The notes under the pieces: model-generated
What the model was told of the DNA's origin: nothing
Databases searched by the model: none
The model's input: only the letters and a program-made list of their open reading frames with translations
Program-made: the position numbers and the translations under genes
NCBI GenBank assembly: GCA_963695075.1
Contig: CAVOFR010000008.1
Span: 558,001-622,000 of the forward strand
Direction of reading: 5' to 3'
Origin: CAWCAL01 sp963695075
GTDB lineage: Bacteria > Actinomycetota > Acidimicrobiia > Acidimicrobiales > CAWCAL01
DNA length: 64,000 nt
Shown here: positions 52,584 to 60,927 of the stretch, piece after piece
How positions within the stretch are numbered: position 1 is the stretch's first letter
Layout: the number at the start of each line of letters is the position of its first letter

Positions 52584-53501
52584 TCAGAGCCCTGACCAAC
52601 CGCTCAGGAGGTCGTGAACACAACGGGTGCCGTCGGTCATGGGTAGCCGATGATCGGCAGCCTCGATGACCTCCACGTCTGCCCCGAGAAGGGTCTGGGC
52701 GAACGCGATGTTTCCGATGGGGTCGTCGGTGCCCCAGACGAGCCGAATCTCGGTGTCGGGGGCTGCGGCCGCGACGAGCTGCGGCCAGTCGGACTCCAGG
52801 ACGAGGCCTTTGATCGCGTCACGGTAGGCCGGCCAGGTGTGGAGCGGTACCGCCCGCGAGACCGGGACCGGCAGCGAGGGCTGAGCGGCTGCCGCCATCC
52901 AGCCGGCCGCGGTGCGATGTCTGCAGCTCAAGGCACACGCCTGCTCGGCCCATCGGGTGTCTGCTACGAAGAGGCGCGTCATGAGGCCGCTCGCGGAGAT
53001 CGTCGCCCGAGTCTCGGCCTCGTTCCGGTAGACGGGGGCACCCCAACAGACGATCCGTGTGATCCAGCCGGGATGCCGGGCCGCCCACCGCAGCGCGAGG
53101 GCCGAGCCCATCGAATGAGCTCCCACTGCGAGGGGAACATCCGCGAGCCCGGTTGCAGCCATCAGTTCATCCAGGGCGTCGAGGTGGGCCTCGGGTCCGA
53201 AAGCGATCCGGGACTCGTCCAGGGAGCGCCCGAACCCCAGCAGGTCAGGCACGACGAGCGGTCCACGATCGGACAGCTTGTCGAAGTCCGCCCCGAAGAC
53301 ATCACCGGTAGCGACCAGCCCGTGAAGCAGCACCGTCGAAAGACCGCCGCGACCCTCCACCCTTGCGTGGAGGGGTCCGTACCGGCGACCAGGCATCGAC
53401 GATGGATGCCAACGCTGGACGGCAGGCGACCACCGATGCGCCGTTTCCCAGAGTGCGGTACCAACACCCGCGGCAAGCAAGGGTACTTTCCAGCGCCTCA
53501 C
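52584..53501 (-). CDS. Alpha/beta hydrolase
   Basis: A 305-aa hydrolase with an N-terminal hydrophobic segment. Motifs: VLLHGLVATGDVF oxyanion region, nucleophile GAHSMGSALALRWA, acid in WGTDDPIGN and His in AADHRLPMTDG. The fold matches haloperoxidase/esterase-like enzymes. The GTG start overlaps the stop of the lipoprotein gene upstream (GTGA). Substrate unknown. Confidence 0.84.
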   Translation of the reverse strand: MRRWKVPLLAAGVGTALWETAHRWSPAVQRWHPSSMPGRRYGPLHARVEGRGGLSTVLLHGLVATGDVFGADFDKLSDRGPLVVPDLLGFGRSLDESRIAFGPEAHLDALDELMAATGLADVPLAVGAHSMGSALALRWAARHPGWITRIVCWGAPVYRNEAETRATISASGLMTRLFVADTRWAEQACALSCRHRTAAGWMAAAAQPSLPVPVSRAVPLHTWPAYRDAIKGLVLESDWPQLVAAAAPDTEIRLVWGTDDPIGNIAFAQTLLGADVEVIEAADHRLPMTDGTRCVHDLLSGWSGL

Positions 53502-54451
53502 TCGGGATCGGGTGGCACGTAGACATCGGCCCAGGTGTCACCCGCGTCGTCGCTTCGGGAGATCCGTCCACCGGCCGATGCGACCCACCAGCTCTCGGAC
53601 CTGTCCACCAGCAGCGTCTCAGGCGATGCTGGCCCGGTGGCCACCTCCTCCCACGACCCCGTTGGTGTCCCGGCTGTCCATATCCGGCCATCTGGGTCGA
53701 TGCCGAGAAGACCCCCGCGTTCGGTCCACTCGACCTCGACCAGAGACGGAGCGTCGGTGATCACGTCCCAGTTCCGCCCGCCGTCAGCACTCGTCCACAA
53801 CACCCAGTCGAAGTCGGTCCCCACCATCTGATCGTCGTCGTCAGGGTTCACGGCGAGATCGGCCGCGACGAGGTTCCCCCGTTCCTCCCATGTGCCGTCG
53901 GGTCGGTGAACCATGATCTGCCCGGAAGACTCCGCAGCAAGGAGGCCCTCTGACATGGGAATCAGCGCGTGGAAGTCGGCCTCGCCCAGGAGTCCGACCT
54001 GCTCCCAGCTTCGGCCCTCATCGGGACTCTCGATCAGCCCGAGCAGAGCCTTCGTGTCAGGGAGTCGGTATTCCTCCAGGCGCAGGTCCGGATGGCCGCT
54101 GGCGACGATCGTCTCGTCATCGAGGGCGGCCATGGACATCAGGTCGTGTTGTTCTGATCCGGCAAGCACCGCTCGATCCTGCGTTTCGATGCGATAGAGG
54201 CCGGTGTGGCTGGCCACCAGCAGGTCGTCTTCATCGGTCAGCACCAGGTCGTGCACATGGCCGAGATCTCCGGCTGCCGCTACCACCTCCGAGTCCGAGG
54301 AACACCCAGCGACCACGAGCGTCGCCGCGACGGCGAACCCGAGGAGACCGCGACGTCTCCCGCGCCAACCGTGGCCGGGATGGAACCTACGCTCGGCCCG
54401 AGGGTCCGACTGGACCGGCGTGATGCGAAACACGGGGAGAGAACCCGACAT
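53498..54451 (-). CDS. F510_1955-type/BNR-repeat lipoprotein
   Basis: A 317-aa lipoprotein: a basic N-terminal lead, a hydrophobic segment ending in lipobox VVAGC, then a beta-propeller with sialidase-like repeats (SPDEGRSWEQVG, SADGGRNWDVI, SDDAGDTWADV). The opening GHVHDLVLTDEDDLLVASHT resembles the F510_1955 'glycosylhydrolase' family often found beside copper genes. The ATG shares bases with the divergent gene's ATG (CATG at 54449-54452); GTG 54433 is an alternative start. Confidence 0.78.
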   Translation of the reverse strand: MSGSLPVFRITPVQSDPRAERRFHPGHGWRGRRRGLLGFAVAATLVVAGCSSDSEVVAAAGDLGHVHDLVLTDEDDLLVASHTGLYRIETQDRAVLAGSEQHDLMSMAALDDETIVASGHPDLRLEEYRLPDTKALLGLIESPDEGRSWEQVGLLGEADFHALIPMSEGLLAAESSGQIMVHRPDGTWEERGNLVAADLAVNPDDDDQMVGTDFDWVLWTSADGGRNWDVITDAPSLVEVEWTERGGLLGIDPDGRIWTAGTPTGSWEEVATGPASPETLLVDRSESWWVASAGGRISRSDDAGDTWADVYVPPDPE

Positions 54452-55274
54452 GAGAGCACCCCGTGACCGGCGAGTCCGAAGTCGACTGATCGGTGCCGTC
54501 ATCATCTCGACCGGCCTGGTCGCCGCCGGTTGTTCGTCCAGCGATGATTCCAGCGTCTCCGCGCAGCCCATCGAGCCGATCCTCGCCGACGACATCAACT
54601 TCGACTTCGACCCGTCCGGCACCTCAGCAGATCTCCTCGTGAGCACGACGACCCCCGTCGCATGTGCGGTCATCTACGGCGTCGATGATTCCCTCGGGTC
54701 GATCGCGGTCGACAACGACATGCAGGGTGGCGCCCACCAAGACCATGGGCCGACGCTGATCGGCCTCGAGCCCGATACCGAGTACCGCTATGTGCTGCAA
54801 GGATCGGACGCCGCAGGAGCGTTCTATCGCAGCGAGGTGATGACGTTCCGCACGCCACCGGCCGAAGCCGAGCCGGACTTGGGCACCAACATCGCCCCCG
54901 AGGCGACCGTGTCGGGGGCGAGCTCGTCGTTCTCCGAACAGTTCGATGCATCGATGGCCCTGGACGGCGACGGCGCCACCGAGTGGTCGAGCAATGGCGA
55001 CGGTGACGACGCGTGGATCGAAATCGAGTTCGACGCCCTCACCGACGTGGTCGGATTCGGCCTCCGATCCCGGTCCATGTCCGACGGAACCTCCATCATC
55101 GAGACCTACACCGTCACCGTCGACGGCGAGCTGGTGCTCGGACCGTTCCCCGGCGGCCAGGACTTCTCGCCGGCGGAGGCGACTGCGACAGGTCAGGTGT
55201 TCCGATTCGACGCCGAGACGACCACGGGTGGGAACACCGGGGCCACGGAGATCGAGATCTACACGGAGGCCTGA
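54450..55274 (+). CDS. Lipoprotein with discoidin (F5/8 type C)-like domain
   Basis: A 274-aa lipoprotein with lipobox VAAGC near residue 28. Residues about 45-135 look like a fibronectin-III-type module (LIGLEPDTEYRYVLQGSDAA). Residues about 150-272 resemble an F5/8 type C/galactose-binding domain (MALDGDGATEWSSNGDGDDA, then WIEIEFDALTDVVGFGL). A His-rich turn GGAHQDHGP might bind metal. The start has GGGAGAG upstream and overlaps the divergent start. Confidence 0.7.
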   Translation: MRAPRDRRVRSRLIGAVIISTGLVAAGCSSSDDSSVSAQPIEPILADDINFDFDPSGTSADLLVSTTTPVACAVIYGVDDSLGSIAVDNDMQGGAHQDHGPTLIGLEPDTEYRYVLQGSDAAGAFYRSEVMTFRTPPAEAEPDLGTNIAPEATVSGASSSFSEQFDASMALDGDGATEWSSNGDGDDAWIEIEFDALTDVVGFGLRSRSMSDGTSIIETYTVTVDGELVLGPFPGGQDFSPAEATATGQVFRFDAETTTGGNTGATEIEIYTEA

Positions 55275-55315
55275 CGGGGATTCGCGGTTCCCACTGCGCA
55301 GCTCGGTCCGCTCAC

Positions 55316-55987
55316 TCACGGACGATCATCCATGGGGAACCTCTCGGGCGAGGCTCGGTACCTGGCTGCGCAGTCGGCCGAGCAGAAGCCGGTCCGACCG
55401 TGGCCGGTTTCCTCCCATTCCGTGACATGGTCCGAGTCGAGCCGCATGCCACAGACCGGATCGGTGATCCAATGACCGTCGTGCTCGCACGCATCGATAC
55501 GGAAGAGCTCCACCGGCGCAGAGAAACCGTTGACGTCGAGCTCCCCGAGCGGTTCGGCCGCGAGCCCTGCTGACGCAGCGGCCAGCGCCACTGGCCGGGT
55601 GACCGCCAACGACCCGGGCGTCGTCAGCGCAGCTGCCCGGGCTGCCAGATTCACCGTCGCGCCGAACACGTCATCGTCGCGGATGATGACCGAGCCATGA
55701 TCCACCCCGCCGGTGAGGTCAAGTCCGCGACCGAGCTCGTGCACCCCCTCGACGATCCTCGACGCGGTGGCCAGCCCGATCGCCGGCGTGTCGGCTCGTA
55801 GCAGTACCCCGTCACCGAGCGCCTTTACCACCTCGACGCCCGGCCCGAGCGCATCCTTGGTCACTCCAACGAGGTCCGTCGCGGCGTTGGCACCAGCCGC
55901 GTCCCCGTGGATGTCGGTCAACGACGTGTACCGAACAAGATCGAGAAAGACGATGGTCGCGTCGACGCCGTCCGATTCGGTGTTCAT
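55316..55987 (-). CDS. Class III nucleotide cyclase domain fused to a YHS metal domain
   Basis: A 223-aa protein. Residues about 8-170 form a class III adenylate/guanylate cyclase catalytic domain (VFLDLVRYTSLTDIHGD, VVKALGDGVLL, FGATVNLAARAA), with the first metal Asp present. Residues about 175-220 are a YHS domain (ITDPVCGMRLDSDH, then GFCSADCAARYRASPERF). YHS modules bind copper or other metals, so a metal-responsive cyclase is possible. The ATG at 55987 lies 4 bp after the cytochrome gene stop, in the same direction. Confidence 0.8.
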   Translation of the reverse strand: MNTESDGVDATIVFLDLVRYTSLTDIHGDAAGANAATDLVGVTKDALGPGVEVVKALGDGVLLRADTPAIGLATASRIVEGVHELGRGLDLTGGVDHGSVIIRDDDVFGATVNLAARAAALTTPGSLAVTRPVALAAASAGLAAEPLGELDVNGFSAPVELFRIDACEHDGHWITDPVCGMRLDSDHVTEWEETGHGRTGFCSADCAARYRASPERFPMDDRP

Positions 55988-55991
55988 CCGC

Positions 55992-56378
55992 CTAGTGCTC
56001 GAATCCTTCGCGTTGCTGGGTGTCACGCACGAAGGCGATGATCGCGTCGACGTCGTCGTCCGAGAGTCCTTCCACCGGTTCCATGTCTCCGAAGGGCCAG
56101 TGGTGCTGGGGCGATCCATTGGCGACCGCGGACCGAAACGCCTCGTCACCGTGGTGATTCGGTTCGTACACGATCGACAGGTGGGAAGGGCCTTTGTCCG
56201 TTCCCCGTAGATCTGATCCGTGACACGAAGCACAACTCTCCTGGTACAGGGCTTCGCCCCGTGTGAGGAGACCCGGATCGGGAGCTGCGGTCGGGGTCGA
56301 ATCGTCATCGCCGCACGCCGACGCCACGAGTGCTAGAGCGAGCAGTACGGCGATGAGAACTCTCTGTGCGCGCGTCAT
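55992..56378 (-). CDS. Cytochrome c lipoprotein
   Basis: A 128-aa exported c-type cytochrome. The signal peptide ends in lipobox VASAC. The heme motif is CASCHG in ALYQESCASCHGSDLRG, with a probable axial Met in FGDMEPVEGLSDDD. It would carry electrons outside the membrane. ATG 56378 follows GGAGG closely; an in-frame TTG at 56390 is the alternative. It is divergent from csoR with a 67-bp shared promoter region. Confidence 0.88.
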   Translation of the reverse strand: MTRAQRVLIAVLLALALVASACGDDDSTPTAAPDPGLLTRGEALYQESCASCHGSDLRGTDKGPSHLSIVYEPNHHGDEAFRSAVANGSPQHHWPFGDMEPVEGLSDDDVDAIIAFVRDTQQREGFEH

Positions 56379-56418
56379 GGGCCTCCACAAGATCGGCCGA
56401 AGCTGTCACCGACGGCTC

Positions 56419-56447
56419 TTGACATATAGAATACCCCCCAACCCTAT
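56419..56447. promoter_or_regulatory. Candidate csoR promoter and CsoR operator
   Basis: TTGACA (56419-56424) fits a -35 box. ATACCCCCCAACCCTAT (56431-56447) resembles the C-rich half of CsoR operators, which have the form ATACCCCC...GGGGTAT; the second half is poorly matched. It lies between the divergent cytochrome c and csoR genes and touches the csoR start. Confidence 0.4.
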
Positions 56448-56727
56448 GGCTGGATACTCGATCACCAAGGACGACTACCTCAAGCGGCTGGGCCGCATCG
56501 AGGGGCAGGTGCGCGGCCTGCAACGCATGATCGACGAGGACCAGTACTGCATCGACGTGCTGACCCAGATCTCGTCGGTCACGAAGGCTCTGCACAGCGT
56601 TGGACTGGGGTTGCTGGATGAGCACATCGTGCACTGCGTCCGGGATGCTGCGGTCGAGAGTCCCGATGCCGGTGACGCGAAGGTCGGTGAGGCGGTCGCT
56701 GCGATCGAGCGCCTCCTCCGCTCCTGA
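56446..56727 (+). CDS. csoR: Copper-sensing repressor CsoR
   Basis: A 93-aa DUF156/CsoR-family repressor. The Cu(I)-binding triad is complete: Cys35 in DQYCIDVL, and His60 and Cys64 in DEHIVHCV. The N-terminal helix RLGRIEGQVRGLQRMI carries the basic DNA-contact residues. CsoR releases its operator on binding Cu(I), relieving repression of copper efflux genes. The set of copper genes around it supports this role. Confidence 0.93.
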   Translation: MAGYSITKDDYLKRLGRIEGQVRGLQRMIDEDQYCIDVLTQISSVTKALHSVGLGLLDEHIVHCVRDAAVESPDAGDAKVGEAVAAIERLLRS

Positions 56728-56829
56728 AGCTCAACGTCGCTCCAGCGGGAATCACCGCCGACAAGCGGGTCGAGCGCCTCTTCGGCGACTCCGTGATCAG
56801 TGTCGCCCGAATCGGGTCGAGACCACCGG

Positions 56830-57072
56830 TCACTGGCTTCTCGGCAGTTCCTGCGTCGGTATTTGCTGGCTGTCTTCACCTGGCGCTGGAGGAGTGGAAC
56901 GGTCAGCAGGTCCGCCATTGCTCATGGAGCGCATCATGAAGAACATCATGAGCGGGCATGCCAAGAGGATCAACAGTGGCGCGTAGGCGAGCAGCGGAAC
57001 GCCCAATGCTGCGAGCGCGATACCGATGACCGCTGCGACGAGGAGGGCATTGAGAACCCGTTCGTGACTCAT
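56830..57072 (-). CDS. Small membrane protein
   Basis: An 80-aa protein with two hydrophobic stretches (LNALLVAAVIGIALAALGV and LAYAPLLILLACPLMMFFMM), the second resembling the Cys-Pro-Leu-Met motif of DUF2933 proteins found near copper resistance genes. The tail is polar. The ATG 57072 has a GAAAGAGAG leader. The IS21 element is inserted 28-35 bp upstream, so the native promoter or upstream gene is probably cut off. Confidence 0.7.
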   Translation of the reverse strand: MSHERVLNALLVAAVIGIALAALGVPLLAYAPLLILLACPLMMFFMMRSMSNGGPADRSTPPAPGEDSQQIPTQELPRSQ

Positions 57073-57099
57073 GGAACTCTCTTTCGGAGAATGGGTGGC

Positions 57100-57107
57100 C
57101 CGGTCTG
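57100..57107. repeat. IS21 target-site duplication, left copy
   Basis: CCGGTCTG directly before the left inverted repeat. The identical 8 bp follow the right inverted repeat at 59758-59765, as expected for transposition. Confidence 0.92.
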
Positions 57108-57134
57108 TGTCGCTCGCCAGTGGGATGGGACCAC
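57108..57134 (+). repeat. IS21 left terminal inverted repeat
   Basis: Begins TGTCGCTCGCCAGTGGGATG. It matches the reverse complement of 59731-59757 with a single difference at the seventh base (T versus C). Confidence 0.93.
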
Positions 57135-57172
57135 CGGTTCGCCAGTGGCATGGGACCACTTCCGGGGTTCGG

Positions 57173-57979
57173 TCAGGTCCGACGACGGGATGATCGTCCG
57201 GATGTGGGCGTGTCGTCAAGGCCGCCGCTGACGATGGGTTTCTGGCGTTGCCGGTAGGACTCGCCGTCGAGCACGAGTTCGTGGGCGGCTGACTGGAGCC
57301 GGTCGATCGCGGATTGGGCGAGGAGCGGGTCGGCCATGAGTCCGAGCCACTCGACGGGCTCTCGGTTCGAGGTGACGACCGTGGCTGCTGTTCGGTGGCG
57401 TTCGACGATGAGTTCGTAGATGTCGGCGGTGTCGACCGAGTCCATCGGTTGCAGTGCGAAGTCGTCGATCAGCAGTAGGTCGACGCGCAGCAGTTTGCGG
57501 ATCTCGACCTCGTGGCTGTTGTCGAGCCGCGACGCGCGGAGTCGCTTCAACAGCCGGTCGCAGCGTTCGAAGTGGGCGCTGATGCGACGTCGGATGGCGG
57601 CGTGGCCGAGGGCGGTGGCGAGGAAGGTCTTGCCGACCCCGACTGGTCCCATGATGACGGCGTTGTGGCCGGCGTCAACGAAGCGCAGCGAGCACAACTC
57701 GTTCCAGATGGCCCGGTCGTAGGTGATCTTGGTGGTGTCGTCCCATCGGTCGAGGGTCATGGTCGGGTCGAGCCCGGCGGTCTTGGAGCGCCGGTCAGCT
57801 GAGGTGTTCTCGCGTCGGGTGACTTCGTCGGCGAGGACGAGTTCGAGGAACTCGGCATGTCCCATGCCGCCGGTCGACGCGAGCGCCAAGCGTTCGGGGA
57901 GGGTGTCGAGACAGCGCCCCAACTTCACTCGCCGCAGGAGCGCCTTGAGCTCGGGGGTGACGGTCGGGGTGGTGCTCAT
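57173..57979 (-). CDS. istB: IS21 helper ATPase IstB
   Basis: A 268-aa DnaA-related AAA+ ATPase. The N-terminal lead is followed by Walker A AVIMGPVGVGKTFLATALG and Walker B VDLLLIDDFALQPMD, then the sensor VVTSNREPVEW. It assists IstA in target capture. The start overlaps the istA stop (ATGA), the normal IS21 arrangement. Confidence 0.95.
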   Translation of the reverse strand: MSTTPTVTPELKALLRRVKLGRCLDTLPERLALASTGGMGHAEFLELVLADEVTRRENTSADRRSKTAGLDPTMTLDRWDDTTKITYDRAIWNELCSLRFVDAGHNAVIMGPVGVGKTFLATALGHAAIRRRISAHFERCDRLLKRLRASRLDNSHEVEIRKLLRVDLLLIDDFALQPMDSVDTADIYELIVERHRTAATVVTSNREPVEWLGLMADPLLAQSAIDRLQSAAHELVLDGESYRQRQKPIVSGGLDDTPTSGRSSRRRT

Positions 57980-59571
57980 CCGGCCACCTCCTGCTCGCCG
58001 ACGCGGACAGCGAAGTGGCTGTCATCCCTCGCGAAGCGCGGGGCGACGACCGTGCCGGGCAGGGCCTGGGGGACTGGCGTGCCGTCGGTGGTCTCGGTGC
58101 CTCGTTCGAGCATCCGTCCGATGAGCGGCACGTTGATGGCTTCGGCGTCGAGGGCTCGCTCACACGCGGCGTTCACTCGGTCGGGTCCCCACTTCTTCAC
58201 GAGGCCCAACAGGGCGTAGACCTGGCGCATCTTCGTCCACGGCAGCGGGATGTCCAACAGTGCGGTTGTGTAGGTGCCGATCGCGTCGCCGTGGCTGGCG
58301 GCGAGACGTTGCAGCTTGGCGAGGTCACGCATGGCGTAGATGGTCTTGTCCGATGGCAGGTCTTCCGGGTCGGTCGACCGGCCACCAGGCCGTTGGCGGG
58401 GATGGACCTTGATGAGCTGACCCCGGGAGAAGACCCGCACCAGGCTGCGGTCGGCGCGCACGTCGACCCGGGTGCCGATCAGGTTCCCGGGGATCGAGTA
58501 GAGCGCCTTGGCCACCTCGATGTGATGGTCCCGATGAACCTTCGCCGTCGCGTAGATCGGCACGTCGTAGACCGACGACGGTGCCGGCGCCAGGACCGGG
58601 GCCTCTTCGAGACGGAAGTGTTCGGCCGGGCGCAGCTGCGTCGTCCCGTGGATGCGCATCCCAGCCCGCTGCCGGCACCACACCTCCATCCGCCGCTGGG
58701 CGTCGGCCAGGTCGATGAAGGTCTCGCCGGCGAAGAAGTTGTTGCGCACATAGGGCACGACCCGCTCGACGCGAGGTTTGTCCTGCGGCGACCGCACCCG
58801 GGCCGGATCGATCACGAAGCCACGGGCTTGCGCGTACTCGACGAACGCCCGATTCAACCGCGGCTGCAGCGGATCGGCCTGGTCGACGACGGTCTTCATG
58901 TTGTCGGGGATCACCGTGGCGAACACACCACCGAAGAAACCCCATGCCGCCTCGAACCCGGCGATCACATCATCGAGCGTTTGGCGGTGCGTGAGCCACA
59001 CGAAACTGAACCTGGACACGACCGGCGTGAACACCAGCGCCCACAGATCCCGCTGCTTGCCGGTCTCAGGATCGGGGATGCGGCCGAGCTTGCCGAAGTC
59101 GACCTGCAACTCATCACCCGGCGCCCCGTCGTTCACCCGGACCGTCGCGTCCCGGATCGAGCGGCCGATGCCGAGTTCCTCGAGCGCGTAGCGGTGCAAC
59201 GTCCGCTCGGGCACGACCACGCCCTCGCGCTCCAACAGCTCGTGGACCTTGACGACCGTAAGCCCGTCCTTGTCCTTGCCAAGCCACTTCTCGAGCTGGT
59301 CTCGGTGCGCATCAAGCAGCCGGCGCGCTTCGCCTCGGCCGTCGGTGCGATGGGGCCGCACGCGCTCGACGACCTGGCCCAACAACACGTCGGTCACCTG
59401 CTCCTCGCCGCCGGCCCGATCCACACCGAGCTCGACCGCAGCGTCGATGTAACGACGGACCGTCTTACGGTCCATCCCCACCAACTCACTGATCGGACGC
59501 TGACCCTTCCCACGTAACCACAACCGCAGCACTTCTCGAACTTCGAACACACGAACCTCCCGGAACGCCAT
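57976..59571 (-). CDS. istA: IS21 transposase IstA
   Basis: A 531-aa DDE transposase. An N-terminal HTH (GQRPISELVGMDRKTVRRYI) is followed by the rve integrase core: first Asp in ELQVDFGKLG, second in ATVIPDNMKTVV and Glu in RVERVVPYVRNN. The C-terminal beta domain is of the Mu type. ATG 59571 has AGGAGG 4 nt upstream. Full length, with no frameshift. Confidence 0.95.
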   Translation of the reverse strand: MAFREVRVFEVREVLRLWLRGKGQRPISELVGMDRKTVRRYIDAAVELGVDRAGGEEQVTDVLLGQVVERVRPHRTDGRGEARRLLDAHRDQLEKWLGKDKDGLTVVKVHELLEREGVVVPERTLHRYALEELGIGRSIRDATVRVNDGAPGDELQVDFGKLGRIPDPETGKQRDLWALVFTPVVSRFSFVWLTHRQTLDDVIAGFEAAWGFFGGVFATVIPDNMKTVVDQADPLQPRLNRAFVEYAQARGFVIDPARVRSPQDKPRVERVVPYVRNNFFAGETFIDLADAQRRMEVWCRQRAGMRIHGTTQLRPAEHFRLEEAPVLAPAPSSVYDVPIYATAKVHRDHHIEVAKALYSIPGNLIGTRVDVRADRSLVRVFSRGQLIKVHPRQRPGGRSTDPEDLPSDKTIYAMRDLAKLQRLAASHGDAIGTYTTALLDIPLPWTKMRQVYALLGLVKKWGPDRVNAACERALDAEAINVPLIGRMLERGTETTDGTPVPQALPGTVVAPRFARDDSHFAVRVGEQEVAG

Positions 59572-59730
59572 GCCGCCTCCTATTGGTCTCGTCGACAACG
59601 GCGACAGCAAGCCGAGCGTCAACGACACCGGAACTGGCGGACCCCGGGAAGGTGGTCCCATCACTGGCGAAAGGGTGGTCCCATAACTGGCGACGAGATG
59701 GTCCCATCCCACTGGCGAAACTCACGCCAC

Positions 59731-59757
59731 GTGGTCCCATCCCACTGGCGGGCGACA
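59731..59757 (-). repeat. IS21 right terminal inverted repeat
   Basis: Reads GTGGTCCCATCCCACTGGCG onward to GGCGACA on the plus strand, the complement of the left end with one mismatch. Confidence 0.93.
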
Positions 59758-59765
59758 CCGGTCTG
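59758..59765. repeat. IS21 target-site duplication, right copy
   Basis: CCGGTCTG, identical to 57100-57107. The 148 bp from here to the next gene show no supported feature. Confidence 0.92.
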
Positions 59766-59913
59766 GGCTCCCATGACGACATCGTGACTCGTCGAACCGT
59801 CCGTGACATCCGAGTTGGACACGGAACGACCCGACGTTGCCTGCGGACGACTACGGAGCTCCCGCTCAGTCCCGGCCTGGTGTGCTGGCATGGCGGGCAA
59901 CGACGTATGCCCT

Positions 59914-60129
59914 TCAGGTGTAGACCGTTGCTCGATCGAACAAGCCCAGGAAGCGACTGAACCAAGCCGCCATAGCGATAGCGAGGATGAGATAGAGCTC
60001 CTGGTGACCGAACGGCAGCAAACTCACCTCGACCCCCACCAGCATGGCGTCGTTCAGCACGGCAACGACAAGACTCGCCACAACGCCTGCCCAACCAACG
60101 ACGCGGTGCCACCCGGGTCTAACCGTCAC
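59914..60129 (-). CDS. Small two-helix membrane protein
   Basis: A 71-aa protein with two hydrophobic helices (VVGWAGVVASLVVAVLNDAM and LYLILAIAMAAWFSRFLGLF) joined by a short loop. Start GTG 60129 overlaps the end of the small ORF upstream. It belongs to the metal region by position only; no family is recognised. The IS21 insertion separates it from 56830-57072, with which it may once have been co-transcribed. Confidence 0.6.
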   Translation of the reverse strand: MTVRPGWHRVVGWAGVVASLVVAVLNDAMLVGVEVSLLPFGHQELYLILAIAMAAWFSRFLGLFDRATVYT

Positions 60130-60262
60130 GTCGCGAGTGGAGGCCGTCGTTCGGCGTGAAGTCGGCGCCGCCGGCTTGGTCTTCGATGGAGACCCGCCCG
60201 CTCGCGTTGCCTGCGACCCCCTTGGGCGTCACCCTTCCTCGAGCTGACCGGTGCCTCGTCAC
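60119..60262 (-). CDS. Possible 47-aa small protein
   Basis: GTG 60262 is preceded by AAGGAG at a 6-nt spacing. The product begins TRHRSARGRVTPKGVAGNAS and ends GLHSRRDG, with coding-like codon use from about 60232 onward. Its stop overlaps the start of the membrane protein gene, as in a coupled pair. No family is recognised. Confidence 0.4.
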   Translation of the reverse strand: MTRHRSARGRVTPKGVAGNASGRVSIEDQAGGADFTPNDGLHSRRDG

Positions 60263-60375
60263 GACCAACTCCTTCCAGTGGACCACAACTGTTACAGATT
60301 GTAGTAGTTCTTGTCGGATCGAAAGGCGCGCGCCTCACCCGCTGGCCACCCAGCCCACAAGTGGTACTCGGATGG

Positions 60376-60927
60376 TCAGAAACGAACGTCGGTGGGTCCT
60401 CGAGGCTCTCCGCTGGTTTCGAAGTACTCGCGGGTCACAGCCCGCATCATTCCGGCCATGATGTTCATGGGGAACCGTTGGATCATCGTGTTAAACACCT
60501 TCACCGCATCGTTGTACTGGCTCCGCTCGGTCGCGATGAGGTCTTCGGTGGTCGCGAGCTCAGCCTGGAGGAGACCGAAGCTCTGGTCGGCCTTCAGCTC
60601 CGGGTATCTCTCGGCGACCGCAAGAAGGGTCCGCAGCGCTCTGGTCAGGGACTCCTCGGCTCGGGCTCGACGAGCCGGCCCCTGGACGGCCCGAGCATCG
60701 GACCGGGCTTCGGTGACGGCCTCCATCGCTTCGCGTTCATGGTCGGCGTATCCGCGTGTCGACTCGATCAGGTTGGGAACCAGCTCGTGCCGACGGATCA
60801 GTTGAACGTCGACTTGAGCCCAGAGGGCATCGACCTGGTTCCGGGCCCGCACCACGCGGTTGTACATGATCCAGGCCCAAACGAGCCCGGCAAGAACGAC
60901 GACGACAGAGACGGCGATGCCGATCAC
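60376..60927 (-). CDS. LemA-family membrane protein
   Basis: A 183-aa protein with an N-terminal membrane helix and the LemA core: WIMYNRVVRARNQVDALWAQ, then DVQLIRRHELVPNLIESTRG and the helical hairpin ending DAVKVFNTMIQRFP. LemA proteins are of unclear function, with a coiled helical domain outside the membrane. Start GTG 60927 overlaps the DUF302 gene stop (GTGA). Confidence 0.9.
   Translation of the reverse strand: MIGIAVSVVVVLAGLVWAWIMYNRVVRARNQVDALWAQVDVQLIRRHELVPNLIESTRGYADHEREAMEAVTEARSDARAVQGPARRARAEESLTRALRTLLAVAERYPELKADQSFGLLQAELATTEDLIATERSQYNDAVKVFNTMIQRFPMNIMAGMMRAVTREYFETSGEPRGPTDVRF

Larger units (their letters stand above)
57108..59757 (-). mobile_element. Complete IS21-family insertion sequence (2650 bp)
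   Basis: The element has 27-bp terminal inverted repeats (57108-57134 and 59731-59757, one mismatch), an istA-istB operon with overlapping ATGA, and extra internal copies of the transposase-binding core CGCCAGT...ATGGGACCA: two at the left end (57114-57159) and four at the right (59652-59757). It starts TG and ends CA. A perfect 8-bp duplication flanks it. Intact ORFs and ends suggest recent, perhaps active, transposition. Confidence 0.95.

Noticed and set aside
56728..56829. Coding-like frame between csoR and the small membrane gene
   Set aside because: About 35 codons look plausible, but there is no start, no stop context and no family. It is too short to support.
59766..59913. A small minus-strand ORF that the IS21 might have interrupted
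   Set aside because: Joining the sequence across the target duplication gives an open frame of about 55 codons, but its third positions are not GC-biased, so coding is unlikely.
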